DNA from: Microbacterium aerolatum
GTDB taxonomy: Bacteria > Actinomycetota > Actinomycetes > Actinomycetales > Microbacteriaceae
Assembly: GCF_007988825.1 (NCBI RefSeq)
Contig: NZ_BJUW01000014.1
Coordinates: forward strand, 1-64,000
Length of the DNA: 64,000 nt
Direction of reading: 5' to 3'
A program made the position numbers and the translations under genes. Below are positions 55,871 through 64,000 of the stretch, in pieces (positions within the stretch are counted from its first letter, which is position 1; each line of letters begins with the position of its first letter). The notes beneath the pieces are model-generated. The model saw only the letters and a program-made list of their open reading frames with translations, made no database searches and was not told the origin of the DNA.

Positions 55871-56583
55871 TGGTCGATCTCTCGTCCCGTGCGATCGAGG
55901 CGCGGGAGCTGATGGACGATCCGGATGCGGATCTGCGCATGCTGGAGCGGACGTACGAGCGCTTCCCGCTCGTCAACGCCGTCGTCTCCCGGTGGCGCAC
56001 CGTGTACCGGCGCGACATCCGCCCGCGCGCCCGCCGGAAGCCGCTGCGTGTGCTCGATGTCGGTGCCGGCGGCGGTGACGTCTCGCGGGCGATCGCCGGG
56101 TGGGCGCGCCGTGACGGCCTGCAGGTCGCGGTGACGGCTCTGGATGCCGACGAGCGGGCGATCCGGTGGGCACAGGAGCGCGGCGGCGGGGTGGAGTACC
56201 GCCGCGCCTACACGGGCGAACTGGTCGCGGAGGGCGAGCGCTTCGACATCGTCGTCTCCAATCATCTGTTGCATCACCTGACCGGTGACGAGCTGCCGTC
56301 ACTGCTGGCGGAGTCCGTCGCACTCGCCGCGGACGACGGGCTCGTCCTGCATCGAGACATCGCGCGCAGCCGGTTCGCGTACCGGGGATTCGCCGCGGGG
56401 ACGCTGCCGTTCGCGAGGAATCTGCTTGCGGGCTCGTTCATCCGAGATGACGGGCTCACCAGCATCCGTCGCTCGTACACGGTGCCGGAGATCGCAGGCG
56501 TCGTCCCGCCGGGGTGGCAGGTGCGGCAGACGTTCCCCGCGCGGCTCGAGCTGCGATGGGAGGCGTGGGATGCCCGACCATGA
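55870..56583 (+). CDS. class I SAM methyltransferase of the polyketide cluster
   Basis: The 237-aa product has motif I LDVGAGGGDVSRAI near residue 60 and VVSNHLLHHLTGDEL. The start ATG shares bases with the synthase stop (TGATG), so it is coupled. By comparison with alkylresorcinol/quinone pathways it may O- or C-methylate the aromatic product. Confidence 0.88.
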   Translation: MVDLSSRAIEARELMDDPDADLRMLERTYERFPLVNAVVSRWRTVYRRDIRPRARRKPLRVLDVGAGGGDVSRAIAGWARRDGLQVAVTALDADERAIRWAQERGGGVEYRRAYTGELVAEGERFDIVVSNHLLHHLTGDELPSLLAESVALAADDGLVLHRDIARSRFAYRGFAAGTLPFARNLLAGSFIRDDGLTSIRRSYTVPEIAGVVPPGWQVRQTFPARLELRWEAWDARP

Positions 56584-57676
56584 CGTCGCGATCGTCGGCG
56601 CGGGGCCGGTCGGGCTGCTTCTCGGCTGCCTGCTCGCTGCGCGGGGCATCGATGTCGCGGTGTTCGAGGCGCGCGAAGGCGTTGACGACAGGTCGCGCGC
56701 GATCGGCATCCACCCGCCAGGGCAGGCTGCCCTCGACGCCGCCGGAATCGGGGCACAGGTGGGGGAGGAGGCGCTCGCGCTCGACGGAGGCGAGGTGATC
56801 TGTGACGGGCGGGTGCTGGCGTCGCTCTCGTTCGACCGGCGGCGGGTGCTGATCCTGCCGCAGCACCGCACCGACGCGCTGCTGCGGCAGCGGCTGTCGC
56901 GGCTGCGGGAGGGAGCGCTGAACCAGGGCCGGCGGGTCACCCGCGTGCACGAGGAAGGCGACGTGGCCAGGCTGTCGTTCGAGGATGCCCCGGACATCAC
57001 CGCGTCGTTCGTGGTCGCGGCCGACGGCGTGCGCAGCGGCATCCGGCGACAGCTCGGCATCGGCTGGCGCCAACGGCCCGGCAGCGGCTGGTACGCGATG
57101 GTGGATCTTCCCGGGACTGGCGTGGAGCCGCGCGCGCAGTTGCACTGCGAGCGCGATGGGCTGGTGGAGTCCTTTCCGCTGGCCGACGGCGGACGGCGCT
57201 GGGTCGTGTCCGACCCGCGACGTGCGCTCGGGGAGGCGACGGCGTTCTCATCCGCGATCCGGGGGCGCACGGGCATCCGGCTTGAGCTTCCCGGCGGCAT
57301 GCAGCCGACCCTGTTCCGCGCGGGGCAGCACCGTGCCACGCGGCTGGTGGCGGGGCGCATCGTGCTCCTCGGCGACGCGGCGCACGAGACCAGTCCGATC
57401 GGCGGGCAGGGGATGAATCTCGGGTGGGCGGCGGCCGTGCGGCTCGCCCCGGCTCTCGAACGATCTCTGCGCCGCCGTCATCCGGACTTCACCGACTACG
57501 AACGCCGCACACTCCGCGCGGCGGCGCGTGCGCAGCGCCGTTCGTTCTTCTACATGACGATGGGACGTCCTGCCCGCGGCCCCGCGCTCTTCGCACGGAA
57601 CGTCCTCATCCGCACCCTCGGCACACGCCCGCTGCGCCCCCGCGCCGCCGACATGATCACCATGCGCGGAGGGTGA
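56570..57676 (+). CDS. FAD-dependent aromatic monooxygenase
   Basis: The 368-aa product has the FAD-binding GxGxxG (HDVAIVGAGPVGLLLGCLLAARG), DG motif (VVAADGVRSGIRRQLGI) and GDAAHETSPIGGQGMNLGW typical of p-hydroxybenzoate hydroxylase-like flavoproteins. It overlaps the methyltransferase by 14 bases. It probably hydroxylates the type III polyketide product. Confidence 0.9.
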   Translation: MPDHDVAIVGAGPVGLLLGCLLAARGIDVAVFEAREGVDDRSRAIGIHPPGQAALDAAGIGAQVGEEALALDGGEVICDGRVLASLSFDRRRVLILPQHRTDALLRQRLSRLREGALNQGRRVTRVHEEGDVARLSFEDAPDITASFVVAADGVRSGIRRQLGIGWRQRPGSGWYAMVDLPGTGVEPRAQLHCERDGLVESFPLADGGRRWVVSDPRRALGEATAFSSAIRGRTGIRLELPGGMQPTLFRAGQHRATRLVAGRIVLLGDAAHETSPIGGQGMNLGWAAAVRLAPALERSLRRRHPDFTDYERRTLRAAARAQRRSFFYMTMGRPARGPALFARNVLIRTLGTRPLRPRAADMITMRGG

Positions 57677-57689
57677 ACCGGGGACAGTT

Positions 57690-57762
57690 GCGGGTCGTTG
57701 AGCGGAGGCTGCGGAGCAGCCGCAGACGAAACGGGGTGAGCGACCGAAGGGAGTCGAAGCCT
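57690..57762 (+). repeat. REP-like element, copy 2
   Basis: GCGGGTCGTTGAGCGG, then hairpin aggctgcggagcagcc, GACGAAACGGGG, GAGCGACCGAAGGGAGTCG, AAGCCT. It is followed by the inverted copy 3, so the pair could fold into a long cruciform. It lies in the 356-base gap between the monooxygenase and lpdA. Confidence 0.85.
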
Positions 57763-57775
57763 CAGCTGCAGTGGA

Positions 57776-57844
57776 CGCTTCGACTCCTCGCTGCGCTCGT
57801 CGCTCAACGCGTTTCGTCTCGCTCCGCTCGCTCAACGACCCGCA
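57776..57844 (-). repeat. REP-like element, copy 3 (inverted)
   Basis: It reads as the reverse complement of the family (ACGCTTCGACTCC at one end, CTCAACGACCCGC at the other), with the stem arms made of gcgag/ctcgc words. Confidence 0.85.
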
Positions 57845-57890
57845 GGGAAGAAGTTCCCACGGGGCGCTAGGGCCGCAGGATGCTGCAATT

Positions 57891-57963
57891 GCGGGTCGTT
57901 GAGCGGAGGCGGCGGAGCCGCCGCAGACGAAACGGGCTGAGCGACCGAAGGGAGTCGAAGCCT
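57891..57963 (+). repeat. REP-like element, copy 4
   Basis: It is nearly identical to copy 2, but the internal hairpin is aggcggcggagccgcc, i.e. a T:A pair and neighbours replaced by complementary G:C changes on both arms. Confidence 0.85.
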
Positions 57964-57975
57964 CGGAACCAACGC

Positions 57976-58014
57976 CGAACGGCCCGGCAGGCGATGCCTG
58001 AACCGGGCCGTTCG
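57976..58014 (-). terminator. terminator of lpdA
   Basis: CGAACGGCCCGG (57976-57987) and CCGGGCCGTTCG (58003-58014) form a perfect 12-bp stem, with a nested CAGGC/GCCTG hairpin as loop. It lies 18 bases after the lpdA stop. Confidence 0.8.
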
Positions 58015-58032
58015 AGAAGTGCTGAGCTGAGA

Positions 58033-59430
58033 TCAGAAGTTGATCATGTGGCCCGCGAGGCCGTGGAAGCCCTCCTGCAGCGCCTCCGACAGCGTCGGGT
58101 GCGTGTGCACGTTGCGGGCCAGCTCCAGTGCCGTGAGGTCCCACTTCTGCGCGAGCGTCAGCTCGGGCAGAAGCTCGGACACGTCCGGTCCGATCATGTG
58201 CGCGCCGATGAGCTCGAGGTGCTCGGCGTCGGCGATGAGCTTGACGAAGCCGACCGGCTCGCCCAGACCGTGCGCCTTGCCGTTGGCCATGAACGGGAAC
58301 GTCGCGACCTTGATCTCGCGCCCCTCGTCCTTCGCCTGCTGCTCGGTGAGGCCGAACGAAGCGACCTGCGGCGAGCAGAACGTCGCACGAGGCATCATGC
58401 GGTAGTCGCCCAGCGTCTGCGTCTCGGCGCCGCCGATGGTCTCGGCCGCCACGACGCCCTGCGCCTCGGCGACATGCGCCAGCTGCAGCTTCATCGTGAC
58501 GTCGCCGATGGCGTAGATGCCGTCGACGTTCGTGCGCATGTGGTCGTCGATGTCGATCGCGCCGCGCTCGGTGAGCTTCACGCCGGTCTTGTCGAGACCG
58601 AAGCCCTCGACGTTCGGTGCGAAGCCGACCGACATGAGCACCTTGCCGGCCTCGATGGAGGCCTGGTTGCCGTCCTTGCCGGTGTAGGTGACGGTGACGG
58701 AGGAGCCGTTGTCGACGACCTTCTCGACCTTGGTGGAGGTCAGGATGTCGACGCCGTAGTTCTTGTACTGCTTGGTGATCTCCTTCGACACGTCGGCATC
58801 CTCGTTGGGGAGCGCGCGGTCGAGGAACTCGATGATGGTGACCTTCACGCCGTAGTTCGTGAGGACGTACGCGAACTCCATGCCGATGGCGCCGGCGCCG
58901 ACGATGACGATCGACTCGGGGAGCTCGCGGGTGAGGATCTGCTCCTCGTAGGTGACGACGTTCTCGCTGAGCTCGACGCCCGGGAGCAGGCGCACCTTGG
59001 AGCCGGTCGCGATGATGACGTTGTCGAACGTGACCTCTTCGACCTGGCCGTCGGCCTTGGCGACCGAGATCGCCTTCGGGCCGGTGAACGTGCCGCGACC
59101 GTTGTACTCGGTCACCTTGTTCTTCTTCATCAGGAAGTGGATGCCCTTGACCCTGCCCTCGGCGACCTCGCGGGAGCGGTCGAACGCCTTGCCGAAGTCG
59201 ATGGTGAAGTCACCCGAGATGCCGAAGAACTCGGCCTTGTGGTTCAGGGTGTGAGCGAGTTCCGCGTTCTTCAGCAGAGCCTTGGAGGGGATGCAGCCGA
59301 CGTTGAGGCACACACCTCCCCAGTACTTCTCCTCGATGATCGCGGTGGAGAGTCCGAGCTGTGCACTGCGGACTGCGGCGACGTACCCGCCGGGGCCCGC
59401 GCCGAGGATGACGACGTCGTAGTGTGGCAT
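58033..59430 (-). CDS. lpdA: dihydrolipoyl dehydrogenase (E3)
   Basis: The 465-aa flavoprotein disulfide reductase has FAD motif [21 protein letters not shown], redox-active [16 protein letters not shown]-binding [17 protein letters not shown] and the C-terminal interface [12 protein letters not shown] (catalytic His/Glu). It serves pyruvate and 2-oxoglutarate dehydrogenase complexes. Monocistronic, with a strong terminator. Confidence 0.97.
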   Translation of the reverse strand: MPHYDVVILGAGPGGYVAAVRSAQLGLSTAIIEEKYWGGVCLNVGCIPSKALLKNAELAHTLNHKAEFFGISGDFTIDFGKAFDRSREVAEGRVKGIHFLMKKNKVTEYNGRGTFTGPKAISVAKADGQVEEVTFDNVIIATGSKVRLLPGVELSENVVTYEEQILTRELPESIVIVGAGAIGMEFAYVLTNYGVKVTIIEFLDRALPNEDADVSKEITKQYKNYGVDILTSTKVEKVVDNGSSVTVTYTGKDGNQASIEAGKVLMSVGFAPNVEGFGLDKTGVKLTERGAIDIDDHMRTNVDGIYAIGDVTMKLQLAHVAEAQGVVAAETIGGAETQTLGDYRMMPRATFCSPQVASFGLTEQQAKDEGREIKVATFPFMANGKAHGLGEPVGFVKLIADAEHLELIGAHMIGPDVSELLPELTLAQKWDLTALELARNVHTHPTLSEALQEGFHGLAGHMINF

Positions 59431-59439
59431 GCCTCCAGC

Positions 59440-60075
59440 CTATCGCTCTGCGGGGGTGTCCGATTCGGAATCGCGCGGTCCGCGGCGACGCAGCAGGAGG
59501 AAGAGCAGGATCGCCACGACGAGGAGCACGACGGCTCCGCCGATGAGCCAGCCGGGCGAGAAGGAAGCGATGGACTCCATGCTCGGATCCTCAGCGGGGG
59601 CGGCGGTCTGCGTCTCGTCCGGCGTCGGTGCGACGGTCTCGGTCGGCGCGGCCGAGGGCTCGGCGGGCAGCGTGCTCGTGGCCACGGTGAAGGCGAACTC
59701 GCCCGAGGTGGGGTGGCCGTCACTGGAGACGACCTTCCACAGCACCTGATACTGGCCGGCATCCGCCTCTGCCACCAGCGGCTGCGTCACCATCGCGCCG
59801 TCCAGTTCCGCTGCGCCGTCGGTGACCGATTCGCCCGCGGCATCCGTTACGACGATCTCCGTCGAACCGTCCCCGCCGATCAGCGCCGCGCTGAACGTCA
59901 GCGTCAGCTCACCGGGGAGCGTCTCGACCGTGGAATCCGCCGCCGGGCTGGAGTCGACTAGCGCGTCGTGCGCGGACGCCGGCTGCGGCCAGGCGAACAG
60001 GAACACGAATGCGGCGAGCAGTGTCGCGGCGAGAGCGAGTGGGGCGGTGGAACGCGAGGAGGTGAGTGTGCGCAC
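59440..60075 (-). CDS. CopC-domain surface protein
   Basis: The 211-aa product has a Sec signal peptide at residues 1-35 (hydrophobic LALAATLLAAFVFLFAWP, then ASA-H), so mature His would be N-terminal, a CopC copper ligand. The CopC-like beta-barrel covers residues 36-130 (STVETLPGELTLTFSAAL, YQVLWKVVSSDGHPTSGEF). A Pro/Thr linker and one C-terminal membrane helix follow (LIGGAVVLLVVAILLFLLL). Copper binding at the cell surface is likely; no CopD is adjacent. Confidence 0.88.
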   Translation of the reverse strand: MRTLTSSRSTAPLALAATLLAAFVFLFAWPQPASAHDALVDSSPAADSTVETLPGELTLTFSAALIGGDGSTEIVVTDAAGESVTDGAAELDGAMVTQPLVAEADAGQYQVLWKVVSSDGHPTSGEFAFTVATSTLPAEPSAAPTETVAPTPDETQTAAPAEDPSMESIASFSPGWLIGGAVVLLVVAILLFLLLRRRGPRDSESDTPAER

Positions 60076-60175
60076 ACCTCAACCATAGGAAATAGCGTTG
60101 TGCGCATGCTGTGTCCTACAGACCCTCGCTCGGGGGTCCGTCGATCCGTTAGTCTGGTTCGGAAGGAGGGCCACC

Positions 60176-60661
60176 GTGACAGATTTCGAAAGCCGACCGG
60201 CTCGCGACGCGTCGATCCACCGCGACGGCGAGCAGAGGCACGACGCCACACAGACATTCGGACACGACTCCGATCTGTCGTTCGTGCCCTTCGGTGCCGA
60301 GCTCACCGACGTCGAGCAGTCCGCGATCGCCGCCCTTCCTTCGGGCTCCGCGCTGCTCCTGGTCCGCTCGGGTGCGCTGGCGGGTGCGCGCTACCTGCTC
60401 GACACCGACGTCACGACGATCGGCCGTCACCCCGAGGCAGACATCTTCTTCGACGACGTGACGGTGTCGCGTCGTCACGCCGAGATCACCCGCTCCGGCA
60501 GCTCGTTCGAGATCATCGATCAACGCTCGCTCAACGGCACCTACGTCAACGGCGAGCGGGTCGACCGCAGCGCGCTCGCGAACGGGTACGAGCTTCGCAT
60601 CGGAAAGTTCCGGCTGAACTTCTTCATGTCGCCCACCGATCTCGCGGCGGCGACTGAGTGA
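60176..60661 (+). CDS. GarA/OdhI-type FHA regulator
   Basis: The 161-aa product has an FHA domain at residues 68-150 (TTIGRHPEADIFFDDVTVSRRHAEI, LNGTYVNG). The N-terminal tail carries ATQTFGHD, a likely Ser/Thr-kinase phosphorylation site in the position of the GarA/OdhI Thr cluster. Such proteins inhibit 2-oxoglutarate dehydrogenase until phosphorylated. A ggaaggaggg site precedes the GTG. Next to ftsR, as in Corynebacterium. Confidence 0.9.
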   Translation: MTDFESRPARDASIHRDGEQRHDATQTFGHDSDLSFVPFGAELTDVEQSAIAALPSGSALLLVRSGALAGARYLLDTDVTTIGRHPEADIFFDDVTVSRRHAEITRSGSSFEIIDQRSLNGTYVNGERVDRSALANGYELRIGKFRLNFFMSPTDLAAATE

Positions 60662-61350
60662 TGGCAGCACTCCACGCCCGCGATCGCTCAGCGACCGCGG
60701 GACTTCTGAGCATCGGTCAGGTGCTCGCGAGGCTCACCCCGGAGTTCCCGGATCTCACCTCCAGCAAACTTCGCTTCCTCGAAGTGCAGGGCATCGTCAG
60801 CCCGTCTCGCACCGAGTCCGGCTACCGCAAGTTCTCGCAGACCGACATCGACCGTCTGCGACTGGGGCTCACCCTCCAGCGCGACCACTACCTCCCGCTC
60901 AGCGTCATCCGCGAGCAGCTCGACGAGGCAGAAGCCGACGGCGGGGCAGTGTCGGCGATCGCGCCGCCGCCCTCGATCGCACCGGCACCGCGCCGCTACC
61001 GGCGCGAGGAGCTGCTCTCAGCGGCCGGAGCCGGTCCGCAGATCCTCAACGACGCCATCAGCACGGGGATCATCGCCCCGGCCGAGACCTACCCCGAGTC
61101 GACCGTCACGCTGCTGCGCGGACTCGTCGCGCTCGACAGGCACGGCATCGAGCCGCGGCACCTGCGGACGCTGCGTCAGAGCGCCGAGCGCGAGGTGTCG
61201 CTGATCGAGTCGGCGATGTCGGCACTGCTGCGCAGGACGGATGCCGCGTCGCGAGGCAAAGCGCGCGAAATGGCCCCCGAGCTGGCGGGCAAGATCGACG
61301 AGGTGCGAGCGGTCTTCATCAAAGAAGCGCTCGCTCGCGTGCTTTCGTAA
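60661..61350 (+). CDS. ftsR: MerR-family regulator FtsR
   Basis: In this 229-aa product, the MerR-type winged HTH lies at residues 15-90 (SIGQVLARLTPEFPDLTSSKLRFLEVQGIV, GYRKFSQTDIDRLRLGLTLQRDHYLPL). In Corynebacterium glutamicum the adjacent homologue, FtsR, activates ftsZ. The ATG at 60661 overlaps the FHA stop (TGATG); a GTG one codon earlier is an alternative. Confidence 0.88.
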   Translation: MAALHARDRSATAGLLSIGQVLARLTPEFPDLTSSKLRFLEVQGIVSPSRTESGYRKFSQTDIDRLRLGLTLQRDHYLPLSVIREQLDEAEADGGAVSAIAPPPSIAPAPRRYRREELLSAAGAGPQILNDAISTGIIAPAETYPESTVTLLRGLVALDRHGIEPRHLRTLRQSAEREVSLIESAMSALLRRTDAASRGKAREMAPELAGKIDEVRAVFIKEALARVLS

Positions 61351-61391
61351 CGAACTGGTTGCGACACACCTTGACCGCGAAGCGGATGTCG

Positions 61392-61420
61392 TTGCCGGTG
61401 CCGGGGCACTGCTCTAGCGT
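61392..61420 (+). promoter_or_regulatory. candidate promoter of second MerR gene
   Basis: TTGCCG (61392-61397) and TAGCGT (61415-61420) with a 17-base spacer precede a GGAGAGG site and the ATG at 61450. Moderate match only. Confidence 0.4.
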
Positions 61421-61449
61421 GGAGGTAATCGCTTCGGAGAGGATTTCAA

Positions 61450-61995
61450 ATGAATGCGGATGAGCGTACCGGCGACCCGCGGTTCGTGACCGAACTCCTC
61501 TTCACCGACGGTCTGCCCGCGATGGATGACGAGGTTGGCTACCGCGGTGCGGTCGCCGCTCGCGCCGCCGGCATCACCTACCGCCAGCTCGACTACTGGG
61601 CACGCACAGAGCTCGTCGTGCCCACCGTGCGTGGCGCCAGCGGCTCGGGCTCGCAGCGCATGTACGGATTCCGCGACATCCTCGTCCTGAAGCTCGTCAA
61701 GCGCCTGCTCGACACCGGCATCTCGCTGCAGCAGATCCGTGTCGCCGTCGAGCAGCTTCGTGCCGCCGGCATCCGCGACCTCGCCGGGACCACGCTGATG
61801 AGCGACGGCGCATCCGTCTACCTGTGCACGTCGAACGACGAGGTCATCGACCTCGTCAGCCGCGGCCAGGGTGTGTTCGGCATCGCAGTGGGCAAGGTTC
61901 TCCGCGAGGTGGAGACCACTCTCGTCGAGTTCGACCCCACGGCACCGGACCCTGTCGACGAGCTCAGCGCTCGTCGCTCCAAGCGTTCCGCGTAG
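61450..61995 (+). CDS. MerR-family transcriptional regulator
   Basis: In this 181-aa product, the MerR HTH lies at residues 28-100 (YRGAVAARAAGITYRQLDYWARTELV, RMYGFRDILVLKLVKRLLDTGISLQQI). It is the second MerR gene of the odhI-ftsR neighbourhood, matching the usual actinobacterial order; the linking DUF151-type gene sometimes seen between them is absent. Confidence 0.88.
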   Translation: MNADERTGDPRFVTELLFTDGLPAMDDEVGYRGAVAARAAGITYRQLDYWARTELVVPTVRGASGSGSQRMYGFRDILVLKLVKRLLDTGISLQQIRVAVEQLRAAGIRDLAGTTLMSDGASVYLCTSNDEVIDLVSRGQGVFGIAVGKVLREVETTLVEFDPTAPDPVDELSARRSKRSA

Positions 61996-62033
61996 TCGAG
62001 GTTTCTGGGGCTCAGCAGGTTTCTGGGGCTAGG

Positions 62034-62108
62034 CGAGGTTTCGACTCGCCTCTGGCTCGCTCAACCCGTTTCGTCTGCGGCGCTCCGCGCCTCCGCTCAA
62101 CGATCCGC
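62034..62108 (-). repeat. REP-like element, copy 5 (inverted)
   Basis: It runs from GAGGTTTCGACTCG to GCTCAACGATCCGC, reading as the reverse complement of the family, with stem words cggcgctccgcg. It follows a short tandem duplication of ggtttctggggct at 62001-62031. Confidence 0.8.
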
Positions 62109-62144
62109 AAGGGCATGCGCCCGTCGGTCAACGGGGGAGTTGCT

Positions 62145-62207
62145 GCGGGTCGTTGAGCGAGCGTAGCGAGACGAAACGGGTTGAGCGAGCGCAGCGAGTC
62201 GAAGCCT
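62145..62207 (+). repeat. REP-like element, copy 6
   Basis: GCGGGTCGTTGAGCGAGCG, tagcgag, GACGAAACGGGTTGAGC, gagcgcagcgag, TCGAAGCCT. It forms an inverted pair with copy 5 across 36 bases. Confidence 0.85.
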
Positions 62208-62225
62208 GCCTGCCCGGCGAGAACC

Positions 62226-63047
62226 TCAGGCCTGGGCGCCGGTCTCGGGGACGGGCACACGGCCGGTGCGCACGATGCGGTCCAGCAGCGAGTCGAAGTC
62301 CGCTGCGAGTTCCTGCGCGGAGTCGCCGGGCCAGATGTGCAGCGGCTTCGCGGCGCCTTGCGCCTGCTGCAGCGACGTGCGCTCGGGAAGCTGAGGCGAC
62401 AGTACCAGCGGGCCGAACATGTCACGCAGTTCCTTGATGCGGAACTGGTGCTCGATCGACTGCGGGCGAACGCGGTTGACGACGATGCCGAGCGGCTGAA
62501 GACGAGGGGAGAGGCCGCGGCGGATCTCCTCGATGGCGCGCAGCGCGCGGTCGGCGGCGGCGACCGAGAACAGGCCCGGTTCGGTCACGACCATGACGCG
62601 GTCGCTGGCGGCCCAGGCGGTGCGGGTCAGCGCGTTCAGCGACGGTGCACAGTCGATGAGCACGAGGTCGTAGTCGCTCTCGACGGCAGCCAGCGCCTCC
62701 TCGAGCTTCCACACGTCGCGCACGCTCGGGTGCGGGCCGTCGAAGTTGATGGCGGACGGGCTGCCGATGAGCACGTCGATGGTTCCCGGGTGCACCTTCG
62801 CCCAGCCGCTGGAGGTGATCGCCTGACGGACGACCTTCTCCTTCGGGTTCGCCAGCACATCGGCGATGTTCAGACGACCAGCGACCTGGATGTCCATCCC
62901 TGTCGAGACGTCGGACTGGGGATCGAGGTCGACGACGAGAGTACGGATCCCCCGGGCGAAGGCCGCAGAGGCCAATCCGAGAGTCACGGTCGTCTTGCCG
63001 ACACCGCCTTTTAGGGAGCTGACGCTGAGTACGTGCACGATGACCAC
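62226..63047 (-). CDS. ParA-family ATPase
   Basis: The 273-aa product has the deviant Walker A SSLKGGVGKTTVTLGLAS, DLDPQSDVSTGMD and VLIDCAPSLNALT. GTG 63047 is chosen for its ggggaagg site; GTG 63038 is an alternative. It has no ParB partner next to it and lies divergently from pyruvate carboxylase, as in other Microbacteriaceae. Confidence 0.86.
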   Translation of the reverse strand: MVIVHVLSVSSLKGGVGKTTVTLGLASAAFARGIRTLVVDLDPQSDVSTGMDIQVAGRLNIADVLANPKEKVVRQAITSSGWAKVHPGTIDVLIGSPSAINFDGPHPSVRDVWKLEEALAAVESDYDLVLIDCAPSLNALTRTAWAASDRVMVVTEPGLFSVAAADRALRAIEEIRRGLSPRLQPLGIVVNRVRPQSIEHQFRIKELRDMFGPLVLSPQLPERTSLQQAQGAAKPLHIWPGDSAQELAADFDSLLDRIVRTGRVPVPETGAQA

Positions 63048-63131
63048 GTTACCTTCCCCTAGGCTTGGAAAACACTCAGCCCCGCCCCGTGTGCGTCGAC
63101 AGTGCCGCACCGCGAGCTATCAGAGGTGTGC

Positions 63132-64000
63132 ATGTTCAAGAAGATCCTTGTGGCCAATCGCGGTGAGATCGCGATTCGCGCATTCCGGGCTGCGTTCGAG
63201 GTGGGGGCGCGCACAGTCGCCGTGTTCCCCTACGAGGACCGCGGCTCGCAGCACCGTCTGAAGGCTGACGAGGCCTACGAGATCGGCGAGCGGGGCCACC
63301 CCGTCCGCGCATACCTCGACGTCGACGAGATCATCCGCGTCGCACGCGAATCGGGTGCCGACGCAATCTACCCGGGCTACGGATTCCTCTCCGAGAACCC
63401 CGAGCTCGCCGAGAAGGCTGCCGCGAACGGCATCGTCTTCATCGGCCCGCCCTCGCACGTGCTCGAGATGGCGGGCAACAAGGTCGAGGCGAAGCGCCAC
63501 GCGATCGAGGCCGGTGTGCCGGTGCTGCGTTCCACCCAGGCATCCGGCGACGTCGACGAACTGGTCGCACAGGCCGACGAGATCGGGTTCCCGCTGTTCG
63601 CCAAGGCTGTCGCCGGCGGCGGTGGCCGCGGCATGCGCCGGGTCGAGACCAAGGGCGAGCTCGCCCCAGCCCTCGCCGAGGCGATGCGCGAGGCCGAGAG
63701 CGCATTCGGCGACCCGCGCATGTTCCTTGAGCAGGCTGTCGTCCGGCCCCGTCACATCGAGGTGCAGGTCCTCGCCGACAAGACCGGCGAGACCGTTCAC
63801 CTGTTCGAGCGCGACTGCTCCGTGCAGCGCCGGCACCAGAAGGTCGTCGAGATCGCCCCGGCGCCGAACCTCGACGACAGCATCCGCACCGCCCTGCACG
63901 GCTACGCCATCGCCTTCGCGCGCTCGATCGGCTACGAGAACGCCGGCACCGTCGAGTTCCTGCTCGAGACGGCGGGGGAGCGCACCGGCGAGGTCGTCTT
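63132..64000 (+). CDS. pyc: pyruvate carboxylase, 5' part only
   Basis: The first 289 residues are visible and the gene runs off the window. The biotin carboxylase domain is clear: ILVANRGEIAIRAFRAA, ADEAYEIGERGHPVRAYLDVDE, SENPELAEKAAANG, the ATP-grasp glycine loop KAVAGGGGRGMRRV, and ERDCSVQRRHQKVVEIAP. The YEDRGSQHRLKADEAYEIG stretch is the pyruvate carboxylase type rather than acetyl/propionyl-CoA carboxylase. A gaggtg site lies 5 bases before the ATG. Confidence 0.9.
   Translation, partial: MFKKILVANRGEIAIRAFRAAFEVGARTVAVFPYEDRGSQHRLKADEAYEIGERGHPVRAYLDVDEIIRVARESGADAIYPGYGFLSENPELAEKAAANGIVFIGPPSHVLEMAGNKVEAKRHAIEAGVPVLRSTQASGDVDELVAQADEIGFPLFAKAVAGGGGRGMRRVETKGELAPALAEAMREAESAFGDPRMFLEQAVVRPRHIEVQVLADKTGETVHLFERDCSVQRRHQKVVEIAPAPNLDDSIRTALHGYAIAFARSIGYENAGTVEFLLETAGERTGEVV

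Noticed and set aside
57880-59961. 693-aa plus-strand open frame over lpdA
   Set aside because: Antisense of lpdA, which is unambiguous.

Overview
The window is high-GC DNA (near 70% over most of its length) with dense, co-directional, often overlapping genes and many GTG starts. Gene content and order (tlyA-nadK-recN-pyrG-nudix-xerD-parA-scpA-scpB-rluB-tyrA-cmk-der; a GarA/OdhI-like FHA protein next to ftsR; imuA-imuB-dnaE2) point to an actinobacterium of the Microbacteriaceae, most likely Microbacterium or a close relative. This assignment is inferred from gene content and style; no 16S gene is present.

Layout. 1-15.4 kb: one long plus-strand housekeeping run for rRNA methylation, NAD(P), DNA repair, CTP, chromosome dimer resolution and condensation, rRNA pseudouridylation, tyrosine and CMP/GTPase functions, linked by 1-20 bp overlaps. 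15.4-22.6 kb: an HD-GYP/LuxR regulator operon, a Leu/Val-type dehydrogenase, a nucleosidase, a Nudix protein, an S4 RNA-binding protein with a YhhN membrane protein, and a GNAT. 22.65 kb: tRNA-Pro(GGG). 22.68-36.87 kb: a 14.2-kb genomic island bounded by a perfect 46-bp direct repeat of the tRNA-Pro 3' half, with its own tyrosine integrase. 36.9-47.5 kb: small accessory chromosomal genes (TetR/VOC, macro-like, phosphoesterase, Rieske, BASS transporter, acidic proteins, AraC/VOC, DedA, isoprenylcysteine-methyltransferase-like, hydrolase). 47.5-53.2 kb: the ImuA-ImuB-DnaE2 mutasome. 53.3-57.7 kb: prepilin peptidase, CYTH protein, and a three-gene type III polyketide cluster. 58-64 kb: lpdA, a CopC-like protein, FHA-FtsR-MerR, a ParA-like ATPase and the start of pyruvate carboxylase.

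The island is a defence island and is the most interesting part. It carries a compact type II CBASS operon: a CD-NTase ending in glycine; Cap2 (E2-E1 fusion); and one 590-aa protein that appears to join a Cap3-type JAMM protease, a TIR domain and a SAVED domain. The three genes are coupled by 4-base overlaps. A divergent HTH plus ImmA/IrrE-type peptidase pair resembles the CapH/CapP control module. Further on, a 1020-aa protein with a PD-(D/E)xK nuclease domain and long helical repeats is divergent from a SIR2-family protein, a possible second and less familiar defence module. Several island proteins are unrecognised.

The chromosome also carries an approximately 70-bp REP-like repeat family (six copies between genes) whose internal hairpin shows compensatory base changes, and a related short inverted repeat encoded in frame in the N-terminus of ScpA.
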